Assembly: GCA_937967375.1 (NCBI GenBank)
Contig: CALCJF010000111.1
Span: 1-20,705, forward strand
Direction of reading: 5' to 3'
Length of the DNA stretch: 20,705 nt
Origin: an uncultured Leucobacter sp.
Lineage (GTDB): Bacteria > Actinomycetota > Actinomycetes > Actinomycetales > Microbacteriaceae
The notes below the pieces were generated by a model. That model was not told where the DNA came from and ran no database searches. It saw only the letters and a program-made list of their open reading frames with translations. This document shows, one piece after another, positions 7,439 through 15,891 of the stretch (position 1 is its first letter; every line of letters starts with the position of its first letter). Both the position numbers and the translations under genes were made by a program.

Positions 7439-8820
7439 AGCGCACCCCGAATCATCAGCTGCGGCAGGTCACCCAGTGCTCCGACCGTCGCGAGCGTCAG
7501 GGAGTCGATGCGTTGCGCTGCCGGATCCGCGAGCAGTTCGGCTCGTATTGCGAGTACGTGCACGTCGGGTGAGAACGAGATCGCAGCGCGGCGGAGACGA
7601 TCCATCTCAGGAATCGAACCGGTGACGACCACAACGATAGAGAGATCTCGCGTCGAATGCGCAAGGCTTCGGGCGAGTACCTCGATCGGCAACCCGTCGA
7701 TCGCGGGGCCGAGTTCAGCCCAGGCGTCGAGCATGCGAATTGGGTCGCGCGACGAAAGCTCTTCTAGGCCGTCGATGCTCGGCCTCGCGCGCCCGGGCGC
7801 CCATGCCGAGGCGACGAAGCGTTCGCGACCCTCGCGTACCGCCTGCACCGAGATCGATGCGGCGATGCTGACTCCGAGCTCGAATTCGTCGTCGCTCGCG
7901 TACTCTTCACGTCGCGCGTCAAACAGCACCGCGAGTCTCGCGGTCTGCGACTCCTCGTACTGCCGCACCATGAGCTGACCGGTCTTCGCGGTGCTCTTCC
8001 AGTGAATGTGGCGCATCGCATCGCCGGGCACATACTCACGCACGGCGTGAAACGACAGGTCGCTGTCAGTGAGTCGGCGCGAAGACTGGCCCTCGAGATC
8101 ACGCACCAGGCCCGCCGAGTTTGGGGGCAGCAGAACGGTTCGGGGATGCACATGCACGTGATGCACGTCGCGCCAGGTCATCTCACGGCGCAGCAACCCC
8201 AGTGGGTCTTGCCGCGCGACGGTGAGCGGGCCAACCGTGATCACGCCTCGACGCTCGGTGGGCACCGCGACCTGCAGCACGGTACCGTGATGCGGTCCGA
8301 GCATTGGCACGGTCAATTCGCGCAACGCGTTGCCGACTGGCAACTCAATCACCGCGGGCAGTTGCGGGCGAGCGACGGTGTTCTGCACTCCGACTGTGAG
8401 GTGCACTTCGCCACCGGCGACGACGTTGGCGCGGCTGACACCGAGTTCAGTGCGATAGGCGCGCGATCCCAGCAAGAAGGGAAGTGCGATGAGCAACAGA
8501 AGCGCGGAAAGAACCGCCACAAACCAGGCCTCGATCCAGCCGACCGCGAGCCCGACCACTATGCCGGTGAGCGCGATCGCGAGCACAAACCATCCGAGCG
8601 GGGTGACAGCCCTTGTTGCTGTGCGCACTCGAGTGCTCACCCGCCGCCAGGTGCGTCGCCACCAACGCTTCATGCGCGTGCGGCGGTACGCCAGCGAACC
8701 GCCCGCGACCGTGCCGGATGCAACGGTTCGCGTGCGGGTGCCCGTGAGGCCACGCGTTCCGGTACGCCCGAAGGTACCAGTGCGCGTCAACCGACGGTTG
8801 TGCGTGCGTTCGGAGTTCAC
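7435..8820 (-). CDS. DUF58 domain-containing membrane protein
   Basis: This is a 461-aa protein of the DUF58 family, which is regularly encoded beside MoxR ATPases and is thought to work with them. After a cytoplasmic N-terminus come two hydrophobic helices at about 74-93 and 96-118, then a cytoplasmic domain. DPLGL is at 205-209 and the DUF58 signature REYVPGDAMRHIHWKSTAKT is at 261-280, followed by GQLMVRQYEE. The C-terminal part has the fold expected of a von Willebrand A-like domain, but where a DxSxS metal motif would start the sequence reads LFDARREE (Asp301), so the MIDAS is not intact. The N-terminal 49 residues are odd: an Arg/Gly/Thr-rich stretch (10-34) made of imperfect R-T-G-T units. 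The start used is GTG at 8820 because it gives a GTGA overlap with moxR; Met50 (KRWWRR follows) would be the alternative. Confidence 0.93.
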   Translation of the reverse strand: MNSERTHNRRLTRTGTFGRTGTRGLTGTRTRTVASGTVAGGSLAYRRTRMKRWWRRTWRRVSTRVRTATRAVTPLGWFVLAIALTGIVVGLAVGWIEAWFVAVLSALLLLIALPFLLGSRAYRTELGVSRANVVAGGEVHLTVGVQNTVARPQLPAVIELPVGNALRELTVPMLGPHHGTVLQVAVPTERRGVITVGPLTVARQDPLGLLRREMTWRDVHHVHVHPRTVLLPPNSAGLVRDLEGQSSRRLTDSDLSFHAVREYVPGDAMRHIHWKSTAKTGQLMVRQYEESQTARLAVLFDARREEYASDDEFELGVSIAASISVQAVREGRERFVASAWAPGRARPSIDGLEELSSRDPIRMLDAWAELGPAIDGLPIEVLARSLAHSTRDLSIVVVVTGSIPEMDRLRRAAISFSPDVHVLAIRAELLADPAAQRIDSLTLATVGALGDLPQLMIRGAL

Positions 8821-9809
8821 GCGGTGCCGTTCTCCTGCGGCTCGGGAACGTCGAGCAGCAACTGCCCGACAATCTGCTCTGCGGTAACCCCGTCAAACTC
8901 GGCCTCAGGCTCGAGCACGAGGCGGTGCGCGAGCACCGCGATCGCGAGGCTGCGCACGTCATCGGGCACCACGTAGGCCCGCCCCTGCACAAGCGCCCAC
9001 GCGGTCGCCATGCGCTGCAGCGCGAGCGCACCGCGCACGCTGGCACCGAGACGAACCTCCGCTGCGCCGCGGCTGGCCTCGACCAGTCTGGTGATGTAGT
9101 CGACGATGAGCGGGCTCACGTAGACCTGCTTCGCGAAGTCCTGCAGTTGCACGAGGCTACCGGTGTTCATAACCGGCTGCAGGTCGACGTGCACTGCCTG
9201 CTGCTGCAGAATGCGGCGCATCGCCATCTCGTCTGGGTAGCCGATGCTTGTCTTGATCATAAAGCGGTCGAGCTGTGCCTCAGGCAGGCGATAGGTGCCA
9301 GCCTGCTCGACTGGGTTCTGTGTCGCAATCACCATGAACGGACTACCGACCGGATGGGTCTTTCCGTCAACGGTCACCTGGTGCTCTTCCATCACCTCGA
9401 GCAGCGCCGACTGCGTCTTCGGGCTCGCACGGTTGATCTCGTCAGCGAGCACGACGTTCGCGAAAATCGGACCGGCGTGAAACTCAAAGATGCCCTGGCG
9501 CTGATCGAACACCGTAATGCCGGTGACGTCGCCGGGCAGCAGATCTGGCGTGAACTGCACGCGCGAAGACGAGCCCTGAATCACCTGGGCAAGCGTGCGC
9601 GCGAGAGCCGTCTTGCCGGTACCCGGAACGTCCTCAAGCAGCACGTGGCCACCCGCGACCTGCGTCGCGAGCACGAGCTCGATCACCCGGCGCTTGCCGT
9701 GAATCACCTGCTCCATGCCGTCGGCGGTGGTGCGAAGCGTTTCGCCCGCCCATGCTGCTCGTTCGTCGCTGAGCGGTTGGGGCTGCGCAGCTGGCTGCTG
9801 AGTGCTCAT
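8817..9809 (-). CDS. MoxR-family AAA+ ATPase
   Basis: This is a 330-aa AAA+ ATPase of the MoxR class, chaperone-like proteins that help assemble or activate partner complexes, often VWA/DUF58 proteins. Walker A is PGTGKT at 62-67, Walker B is VVLADE at 119-124, the following NRASPKTQSALLEVMEE is the MoxR signature, sensor 1 is IATQNP at 161-166, the LDRF arginine-finger region is at 180-183 and the sensor-2 arginine is in GASVRG (259). No membrane segment is seen, so it is cytoplasmic. The frame stays open for 46 codons upstream, but the ATG at 9809 has a good AAAGGAAA ribosome binding site eight bases away and gives a normal MoxR N-terminus, while the upstream part is low-complexity Arg/His/Pro. 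It is separated from the giant upstream gene by 82 bp, the only non-overlapping junction in the operon. Confidence 0.95.
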   Translation of the reverse strand: MSTQQPAAQPQPLSDERAAWAGETLRTTADGMEQVIHGKRRVIELVLATQVAGGHVLLEDVPGTGKTALARTLAQVIQGSSSRVQFTPDLLPGDVTGITVFDQRQGIFEFHAGPIFANVVLADEINRASPKTQSALLEVMEEHQVTVDGKTHPVGSPFMVIATQNPVEQAGTYRLPEAQLDRFMIKTSIGYPDEMAMRRILQQQAVHVDLQPVMNTGSLVQLQDFAKQVYVSPLIVDYITRLVEASRGAAEVRLGASVRGALALQRMATAWALVQGRAYVVPDDVRSLAIAVLAHRLVLEPEAEFDGVTAEQIVGQLLLDVPEPQENGTA

Positions 9810-9891
9810 GTGGCGTTTCCTTTGGATCGTCTGTTCGGTATGAGTTGGCGTGCGGTTTCGAGTTTCAGGCGAGGATCGCCGGGCCGCGTGG

Positions 9892-12800
9892 CTATGGGCC
9901 CGTCGGGGCTGGTGGGTCTGGTGGGGGTGTCGCCGGGCAGATCGCACCGTCGAAGTCGGCTCGGTCGAAGCTGTTATTCGCCCACGTCAGCCGGATGGTG
10001 CTTTGACCCTGCTTCGCGAATGTCGCGTCAGCCACCGCGCGCCCCTCGATGGTGAACTCGCTGGCGTACGCGCCGCCGTCGGCGACGCAGGTGCCGCTCC
10101 AGGTCACCCTGGTCGACGGCAATCCAGCCGCGGGAACAGCTACCGGGTCAGAGCAATACTCTGTTCCGTTTCCCGAGAGGCACTGCTGCACCTGCACTCC
10201 GGAGCCGACTGGAACACTGCCGAGCGAGCCATCGCTGGTGCCCGCGCTCGTGGTGTAGCGAATCGTCGCGCCCTGCACTTGGCCTGATACTGAGGGCTGA
10301 GAGCCCCAGCCACCGCCGACAGTAATGTACTCGCGAACGTTGCCTGAACCCGAAACCTGGCCGCTGATCGTGTATCCCTGGTTCACGGTGAGCGGCGGCG
10401 GGTTGCCGCCGATCCAGATCGGTGCGGTCGTGATCTGCGTGGTGCCGAACTCAGACTCCGCGCACACGATGCCTACGTAACTCTTGTATTTCGTGAGCGA
10501 TGCGAAATCCGGGCTATTGCTCGAACAGTAGGCCGAGTTGCCATTCGGCGAGCTGATGCCGTAGCGCAATTGCAGCGTTGACGGATCGGCGAAGTTCTCG
10601 CTCCAACTGCCGACGAGCTTTGCCGAGTTCTCGCCTGTGGCTTCGAGCGCTACCCCCGTGCCGATTGGCGCAGCGCCGATGGTGGCCTGCGCAACACCAG
10701 CGTCGCCCTCGGAACTGCCCGAATAGCCGGGAGGTAGGTCTTGGTCTTGCGGAATCACTTTGAAGGTGTGTGGGCCAGGAGCGAGCGAGTGGGTGCTGTT
10801 CCTACCGACCTCGCTCTGCGAACCGTCATCGATTGAGAGCAAGAAACGGCGCGCACGGTCTGACCCGGACAGCTCGAGTTTCACCTGGCCGGCCGCCTGA
10901 TCAGTGTTGTACCTGTTCTTCACTGGCGTCGCGACCACGTTCGGAGCGGGCGGTGCCACATATGCCCAGGTCGACTCAGAAGCGTTTGCTGTAGGGTCTG
11001 AAGCCCCCACCGCGTTCACCGCACGCGCCAGATACCTGCGGCCGTTCTCGCGACCGACAGGCACATTTTCTACCGTGCAGACAGCAACGTTGCCAGACGG
11101 TGCGCAGCTTGCGACCACGCCGCCACCCTCGTTCATAATCTCGACGCCGCTCACGCCAGGGTGCGAGTTCTGCGAGCTCAGCGTCACGGTCAGGGTGACG
11201 CTCGTGGAGCTAGCCCCTGTAGCTGAGATGCCCGAGGGCGCGCGGGGCACACCGAGCGCATCGAGTTCGATGGTGCCCGTGCCGGTGCGGTTCTGCGCAT
11301 CACGCACGGTGAACGTTGCGGTGCAGCTGCCTCCGGGGCCGCGCCCATCGGGCCAGCTGACACTCACCGAGTTGCCCGAGGCAGTCAGTCGGCCGAACTG
11401 GCAGCCGCCGTCTTCAACCGAAACGAGCTTCAGGCCGCCGCCGCTCTTGCCAGCGAAGGGATCGTACTCGCCGCCGATCCCGATGAGCGGCGCACTGCAC
11501 GACGAGCCGACCGTGCACTGCAGCGAGACGGTGCCGCCACGCGGCGCATCGACTGCCGCTTCGCCGACGCGCAATGTCAGCAGCGACTGGCTCTCGCCCG
11601 AGCCGGTGACGTTCACTGTCAGCACTTCTTGCGAACCCGGCACCGCGTCGGCGCGTGCGGTGGCTTGCACCTGCGAGCCAGATGAGGTCACTTCAAAGGC
11701 TGACGAGCCGCTGCTCACCTGCCACTTGAGCTTTTCGATATCGCCGCCTCGCCCGCCCTGCCACTGCACCATGTCGGTGAGGTTAATCGTCTCTGAAGCG
11801 CCTGGGGCCACGGTGCGCGTGAGCGGGTTCAGCTGAACAACCGGGGCGTCGGGAAGGATGTTGATCGCAATCGGCAGAAGGGTGTAAGTCTCTTGCACGG
11901 TGAGCCTGACCCGCACGGCGCAACTGTCTGCCCACGGCGCCTCTTTGCCTGCGCTGTAGCGAATAGTGGTGTCGTTCACCGCGGTGCAGCTCGCCTGCTG
12001 GCGCTGCGTAGTGAACGCACCCTGTTCGATCTCGATGCGGTCGCCGGGGCCAAGATCGAGCAACTTGGCGAGATCCGCGTCGATGCTCTTGTTCTCGGCG
12101 ACGCTCAGAACCGGCGCATCGGGCCTGAGCGTCAAACGAAGCTCGTCGAGCGGTGGTACAACCAAGAACCCGAAGCTCTCGACCTCTGCTCCGGTCATGT
12201 CGGTGCCCGCGAGCCTGAACGCCACGAGGTCACCCTCCGCGCGGTAGCTGCCGATAATCGAAGACCCACTGACTTTGTACCGAGACTGTGAGCTGCCCCA
12301 GAGCGAAAGCTTGAGGGTCGATGCGTCGCCGCCGGCCCAACGCACGCGGTCGGTGACCACGTCGACGCCCTTCTTCTCAAAGTCCGCTCGGTCTCGAACC
12401 GAAAGCACGGTATCGGTGATGGCTGGGGCTTGCTGGCCGATACGCTCAGACACCTGCACCACGATCAGGCCGTCTGCGGTGCTCTTCGTCACCGATGAGC
12501 GAACAGTGTACTTGAACGACACCGTGCCGAGTTCATCGCCGCCGTTGATACGAACGATGCCCTGCTTCATATCGGCGAGGTCGAGTCGCTTCATGAGGTC
12601 TGCGAACTGAGGTGATTCTTCGCCGCCAGGCACATTGGGTACGACGGAAAGAAGTTTCAGAGTGCCGCCCGACGGGTCGAGATCGTTGTCGAGGGGGCGA
12701 ATCGTGGCGACCTCGCCCGAGCCTCGCGCCATACGCACGTAATCGCTGTAGACAACCGGCGCGTTTCCGCCAGTGTCGGGGTCAGTCACGATGATTCTGA

Positions 12801-15800
12801 GCGTGCCGGTCGATTCTCCGCCGAACGAGTCGCGCACCGTGTAGTCGACAAGCTTCGTGCCTCGCTGCGCGCTCGCCGAGGCCTCAACCTGCACCGAGTT
12901 GCTGCGCGGCAAAATGCTCGTTGAGAGTTGCGCGTCTTCAGGTGCACCTACCGAAACGAGGCGCACGCGATCGCCGTCTGGGTCGACCCCCGAGAGCGGA
13001 ATCTGCGATTTCACCCTCTCGCCGGGCGCGACGCGCACCGTGACCGTCGCCGGTTGCGGGTCACGGTTCGAGCCCGTAGCAAGCACGGTGACCCGAATCT
13101 GCCCCACATCGGACTGCTCGGGGCTCGATGCTCCGTAGGTGGTGTAGCTGAGCGTGTACACGCCCGGCTCTTTCGGCGCGAGGTACCGCACCCGACTACC
13201 AGAGGCGAACGCGAGCTCGCCCTCGGCGCCGGGCGCACCGATCTCGGGGTGCAGCACGAGCCGCTCCCCCGGAGGCGCCACGTCGTTGTCGAGCACAGAA
13301 ATGTCGACGACCGAGCCCGCGCGCACTGTCGCGGTGTCGGTCACGGCAATTGCCCCAGCGCCGACGTCTCCGACCTGAAACACCGTGAGGCGCCCCTGGC
13401 TCGTGAGATCGCCGTCTGCGATGATCACGTCGACGGAACCGATTCGGCCCGGCTGACCGTCGAACGTCGAGCCAGACACACGAACGCTCGAGTGCTCGAT
13501 CACATCGGCACGCAGTTGGCCGTCGCGCACCGTCGCAGAGCGAACCGTCAGCGCGCGCGAGTTCGCACCCGGAACCGCCGCCAGCACGTCTACAGTGCTG
13601 TCAGCGAGCGCACGCACGAATGCGCGAAGCGGCGGCACTGCGAAGGACGCGCGGTTCTCGACCGCAGTGACGCGAATCACGCCGGTGGTCTCTTGTTCGG
13701 TCACGGTGTCACGAACGGTGACATTCACGAGCGCGTTGCCCTGCGCGCTGGGGAGCAACTCGACCACACCTGTGCCGGAGTTCGCGGTTGCAGTCAGGGA
13801 GCCCGACTGCACAGCTGCGTCGACGAGCTGAAAGGCTCCCGAGCCGCCGGTCACCCGGTCCAGGGGGCGAATCTGTGTCGGCTCCCCCACCTTCGCGGTG
13901 GCCGCCGCGGGAGCAAACTCGATCGCGGCACCGCTTCGAACGCGAACCCGAAGATCTCGATCGGTTGCCTCACCCTTTGAATCGATGATGGTGACTCGCA
14001 CCACCGAGTCCCCTGCGGGAGCGTTCGGGTCGGCGTGACGAACCGCCAGTCTGCCATCAGCGGTGACCAGCGCGCGAAGCGGATCCTCGTCATTGACCAC
14101 CGTTGCTGCGGCGAGCATCATCGGATCGCCCTCTGGATCTACCCAACCCTCGAGAATCGGAAGGACCAGTGTGCCGCCCGGCGCAATCTCGGGGCTCGGC
14201 CAGCTCCGTTGGCAGCCTTCGACCGGGCACCACTGAGGTGCAGTATTCACAGCTTCGTCGACGACAGTCAGCGTGACCGTCGCAGGAGCAGAAACGTTGA
14301 CACCATCGGTGATGCGGTAGCTGAAGCTTGCGGTGCCCCGGGCGCCGTCGCTCGGGTGCACGACGAGACCCTGCCCGTCGCTGAGCGCGGTAATGCTGCC
14401 GAACTCAGGGTCGAGACCCTCGCCGAGCCCCTCGGGCACGACCGTGAGCACATCTTTGCGGTTCGGATCGAAGTCGTTTAGCAGCACTGGCAGCAACGCG
14501 GGTTCACCCGAACGCACGCCGAACGTGTCGGCGACTGCCACCGGGGGCTCCTGTTCGGTGACGTCCTGTGTGACGACCGTGCCCGTCTCCTGCTTCGGCG
14601 GGTCGATCAGGCTCCACTGTTCAACCGGAATCAGCCTGCCGTCGGGTACCGTCCACATCATGCCGGTGCGGCGTTCGACGAGCAGCGCCCTGGTGCCGTT
14701 CTCGCGAATCTCAGGCTCGGGGTTGCTGAGGTCTTCGACGCTGTCGTCGAGGGTGAGGTCGATCTCTCCCTTACCCTCGGTCCACAGCTGCGCCCCGGAC
14801 ACGCCTACCCACGCAGCGACCGCCTCGCCAGCGACATAGCGCGGCTGCGCGGCGACGCCAGAGGTCGACACGACCCGCTCTGCCTTGCCCGCGGCATCGA
14901 TACGCCAGAGACCGCCCTCGTCGGCGAGCAGCGTCGCGCTCGCCTCAGCGCTCGAGCCCTGTAGCTGCGCAGCCCCAGAGGTCTCGAGTGCGATCGGTTC
15001 ATTCGTGCCCTCGAGCCACAGGCGCCCGCTCGCCGTGTCGAAGAGCACCCAGCCGTCACCGACAATCGCGAGTTGCACGCCCTCGGCAGGTACCTCCGCC
15101 GGCACTTCTTCCGTACCGCCGATCCACCTACCGGACTCTGCATCGAACCAGCGAATCGAACGCTCAGCCTGGGAAAACAGGGCGACCCTGCCCGTTTCAT
15201 CGATCGCCGCAGCGTTCGCCAGGTACTGTGCGGCCTCTTTCTCTGCGTCGGTCTTCGCGGCCTCACGCTCTTCGGCAAGCGGGTCAAGCTTCACCGGGCT
15301 CGACAGCGACGCCTGCTCGCCGGGCTTTGCTGCCTTGACCTGCGACAGGTAGGCGTCGCCGTTCTGCGTGAAGAACAGCACCCGATTGGCTGCAGCTATG
15401 ACTTGCCGCGTGCCCTCGGGAGTGCGCATCGCAGCCGCGCCGTCGTCAGACTTCTGAGCGTCGGCCTCGGCATCACTTGGTTTGGCTTCTGGCGGAGTGC
15501 TCTCGCCGTCGGCGGGGGCCTCCTCAGCTCCGTCTTCGGCCCCGGGCGCTCCGTCATCGTGCACGTCCCCGGGAGCCGCGGGGTCGATCGTGTGCGCTCG
15601 GCCGAAGCCCTGCGTCAGCAGCAGCCCCAAATTGCCAGTCTGCACGACACCGCTCGGGCTCTCTGCCGTGCGAACGGTATCGATCTCGGCGGTCTCGGTA
15701 TTCACGCGGGCATACTGCCCGGCCATGCGCTCCACCCACACCGAGGGATCTTCTCGAGGGGTTTCACGGGAGTCGAAACCGCTCGCAACGACAGCGAGCG

Positions 15801-15891
15801 TGACCACAAGCGCAGTGACAACACCGCCTGCGATCCACCCGGCGAGACCGCGACGCGGCTTCTTGATTGGTTTTGCCTTCGGCGCGTTCAT
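9892..15891 (-). CDS. Giant exported Ig-like/fibronectin type III repeat protein with N-terminal membrane anchor
   Basis: This is a 1999-aa protein. A basic cytoplasmic N-terminus (KAKPIKKPRR) precedes a single transmembrane helix at about 18-37, so the rest should be outside. An acidic linker (about 105-155) interrupts a region of about 80-430 whose recurring W/G/D pattern (SIRWFDAESGRW, GWVLFDTASGRLWLEG, GGLWRIDAAG) looks propeller-like. From about 448 to 1545 come tandem Ig/cadherin-like modules recognisable from LLNDFDPN, DPEGDPM, VLDNDVAPPG, VDPDGDRV and PLDNDLDPSGG turns. An FN3-like module is at about 1549-1640, then further beta-rich repeats and a Pro-rich end. There is no LPxTG signal. 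It has exactly 16 Cys, all between about 555 and 1985, many in close pairs, as expected for disulfides outside the cell. ATG at 15891 gives an ATGA overlap with the kinase gene; an in-frame ATG at 15900 is the alternative. The role is probably surface stalk, adhesin or sensor. Confidence 0.88.
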   Translation of the reverse strand: MNAPKAKPIKKPRRGLAGWIAGGVVTALVVTLAVVASGFDSRETPREDPSVWVERMAGQYARVNTETAEIDTVRTAESPSGVVQTGNLGLLLTQGFGRAHTIDPAAPGDVHDDGAPGAEDGAEEAPADGESTPPEAKPSDAEADAQKSDDGAAAMRTPEGTRQVIAAANRVLFFTQNGDAYLSQVKAAKPGEQASLSSPVKLDPLAEEREAAKTDAEKEAAQYLANAAAIDETGRVALFSQAERSIRWFDAESGRWIGGTEEVPAEVPAEGVQLAIVGDGWVLFDTASGRLWLEGTNEPIALETSGAAQLQGSSAEASATLLADEGGLWRIDAAGKAERVVSTSGVAAQPRYVAGEAVAAWVGVSGAQLWTEGKGEIDLTLDDSVEDLSNPEPEIRENGTRALLVERRTGMMWTVPDGRLIPVEQWSLIDPPKQETGTVVTQDVTEQEPPVAVADTFGVRSGEPALLPVLLNDFDPNRKDVLTVVPEGLGEGLDPEFGSITALSDGQGLVVHPSDGARGTASFSYRITDGVNVSAPATVTLTVVDEAVNTAPQWCPVEGCQRSWPSPEIAPGGTLVLPILEGWVDPEGDPMMLAAATVVNDEDPLRALVTADGRLAVRHADPNAPAGDSVVRVTIIDSKGEATDRDLRVRVRSGAAIEFAPAAATAKVGEPTQIRPLDRVTGGSGAFQLVDAAVQSGSLTATANSGTGVVELLPSAQGNALVNVTVRDTVTEQETTGVIRVTAVENRASFAVPPLRAFVRALADSTVDVLAAVPGANSRALTVRSATVRDGQLRADVIEHSSVRVSGSTFDGQPGRIGSVDVIIADGDLTSQGRLTVFQVGDVGAGAIAVTDTATVRAGSVVDISVLDNDVAPPGERLVLHPEIGAPGAEGELAFASGSRVRYLAPKEPGVYTLSYTTYGASSPEQSDVGQIRVTVLATGSNRDPQPATVTVRVAPGERVKSQIPLSGVDPDGDRVRLVSVGAPEDAQLSTSILPRSNSVQVEASASAQRGTKLVDYTVRDSFGGESTGTLRIIVTDPDTGGNAPVVYSDYVRMARGSGEVATIRPLDNDLDPSGGTLKLLSVVPNVPGGEESPQFADLMKRLDLADMKQGIVRINGGDELGTVSFKYTVRSSVTKSTADGLIVVQVSERIGQQAPAITDTVLSVRDRADFEKKGVDVVTDRVRWAGGDASTLKLSLWGSSQSRYKVSGSSIIGSYRAEGDLVAFRLAGTDMTGAEVESFGFLVVPPLDELRLTLRPDAPVLSVAENKSIDADLAKLLDLGPGDRIEIEQGAFTTQRQQASCTAVNDTTIRYSAGKEAPWADSCAVRVRLTVQETYTLLPIAINILPDAPVVQLNPLTRTVAPGASETINLTDMVQWQGGRGGDIEKLKWQVSSGSSAFEVTSSGSQVQATARADAVPGSQEVLTVNVTGSGESQSLLTLRVGEAAVDAPRGGTVSLQCTVGSSCSAPLIGIGGEYDPFAGKSGGGLKLVSVEDGGCQFGRLTASGNSVSVSWPDGRGPGGSCTATFTVRDAQNRTGTGTIELDALGVPRAPSGISATGASSTSVTLTVTLSSQNSHPGVSGVEIMNEGGGVVASCAPSGNVAVCTVENVPVGRENGRRYLARAVNAVGASDPTANASESTWAYVAPPAPNVVATPVKNRYNTDQAAGQVKLELSGSDRARRFLLSIDDGSQSEVGRNSTHSLAPGPHTFKVIPQDQDLPPGYSGSSEGDAGVAQATIGAAPIGTGVALEATGENSAKLVGSWSENFADPSTLQLRYGISSPNGNSAYCSSNSPDFASLTKYKSYVGIVCAESEFGTTQITTAPIWIGGNPPPLTVNQGYTISGQVSGSGNVREYITVGGGWGSQPSVSGQVQGATIRYTTSAGTSDGSLGSVPVGSGVQVQQCLSGNGTEYCSDPVAVPAAGLPSTRVTWSGTCVADGGAYASEFTIEGRAVADATFAKQGQSTIRLTWANNSFDRADFDGAICPATPPPDPPAPTGP

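Noticed and set aside
9810..9947. A 46-codon N-terminal extension of the MoxR protein
   Set aside because: The extension is Arg/His/Pro low complexity, overlaps the end of the giant gene, and the ATG at 9809 has a far better ribosome binding site.
8925..10055. A 376-codon plus-strand frame opposite moxR
   Set aside because: moxR on the other strand has all AAA+ motifs and a good ribosome binding site. The antisense frame has no recognisable domain.
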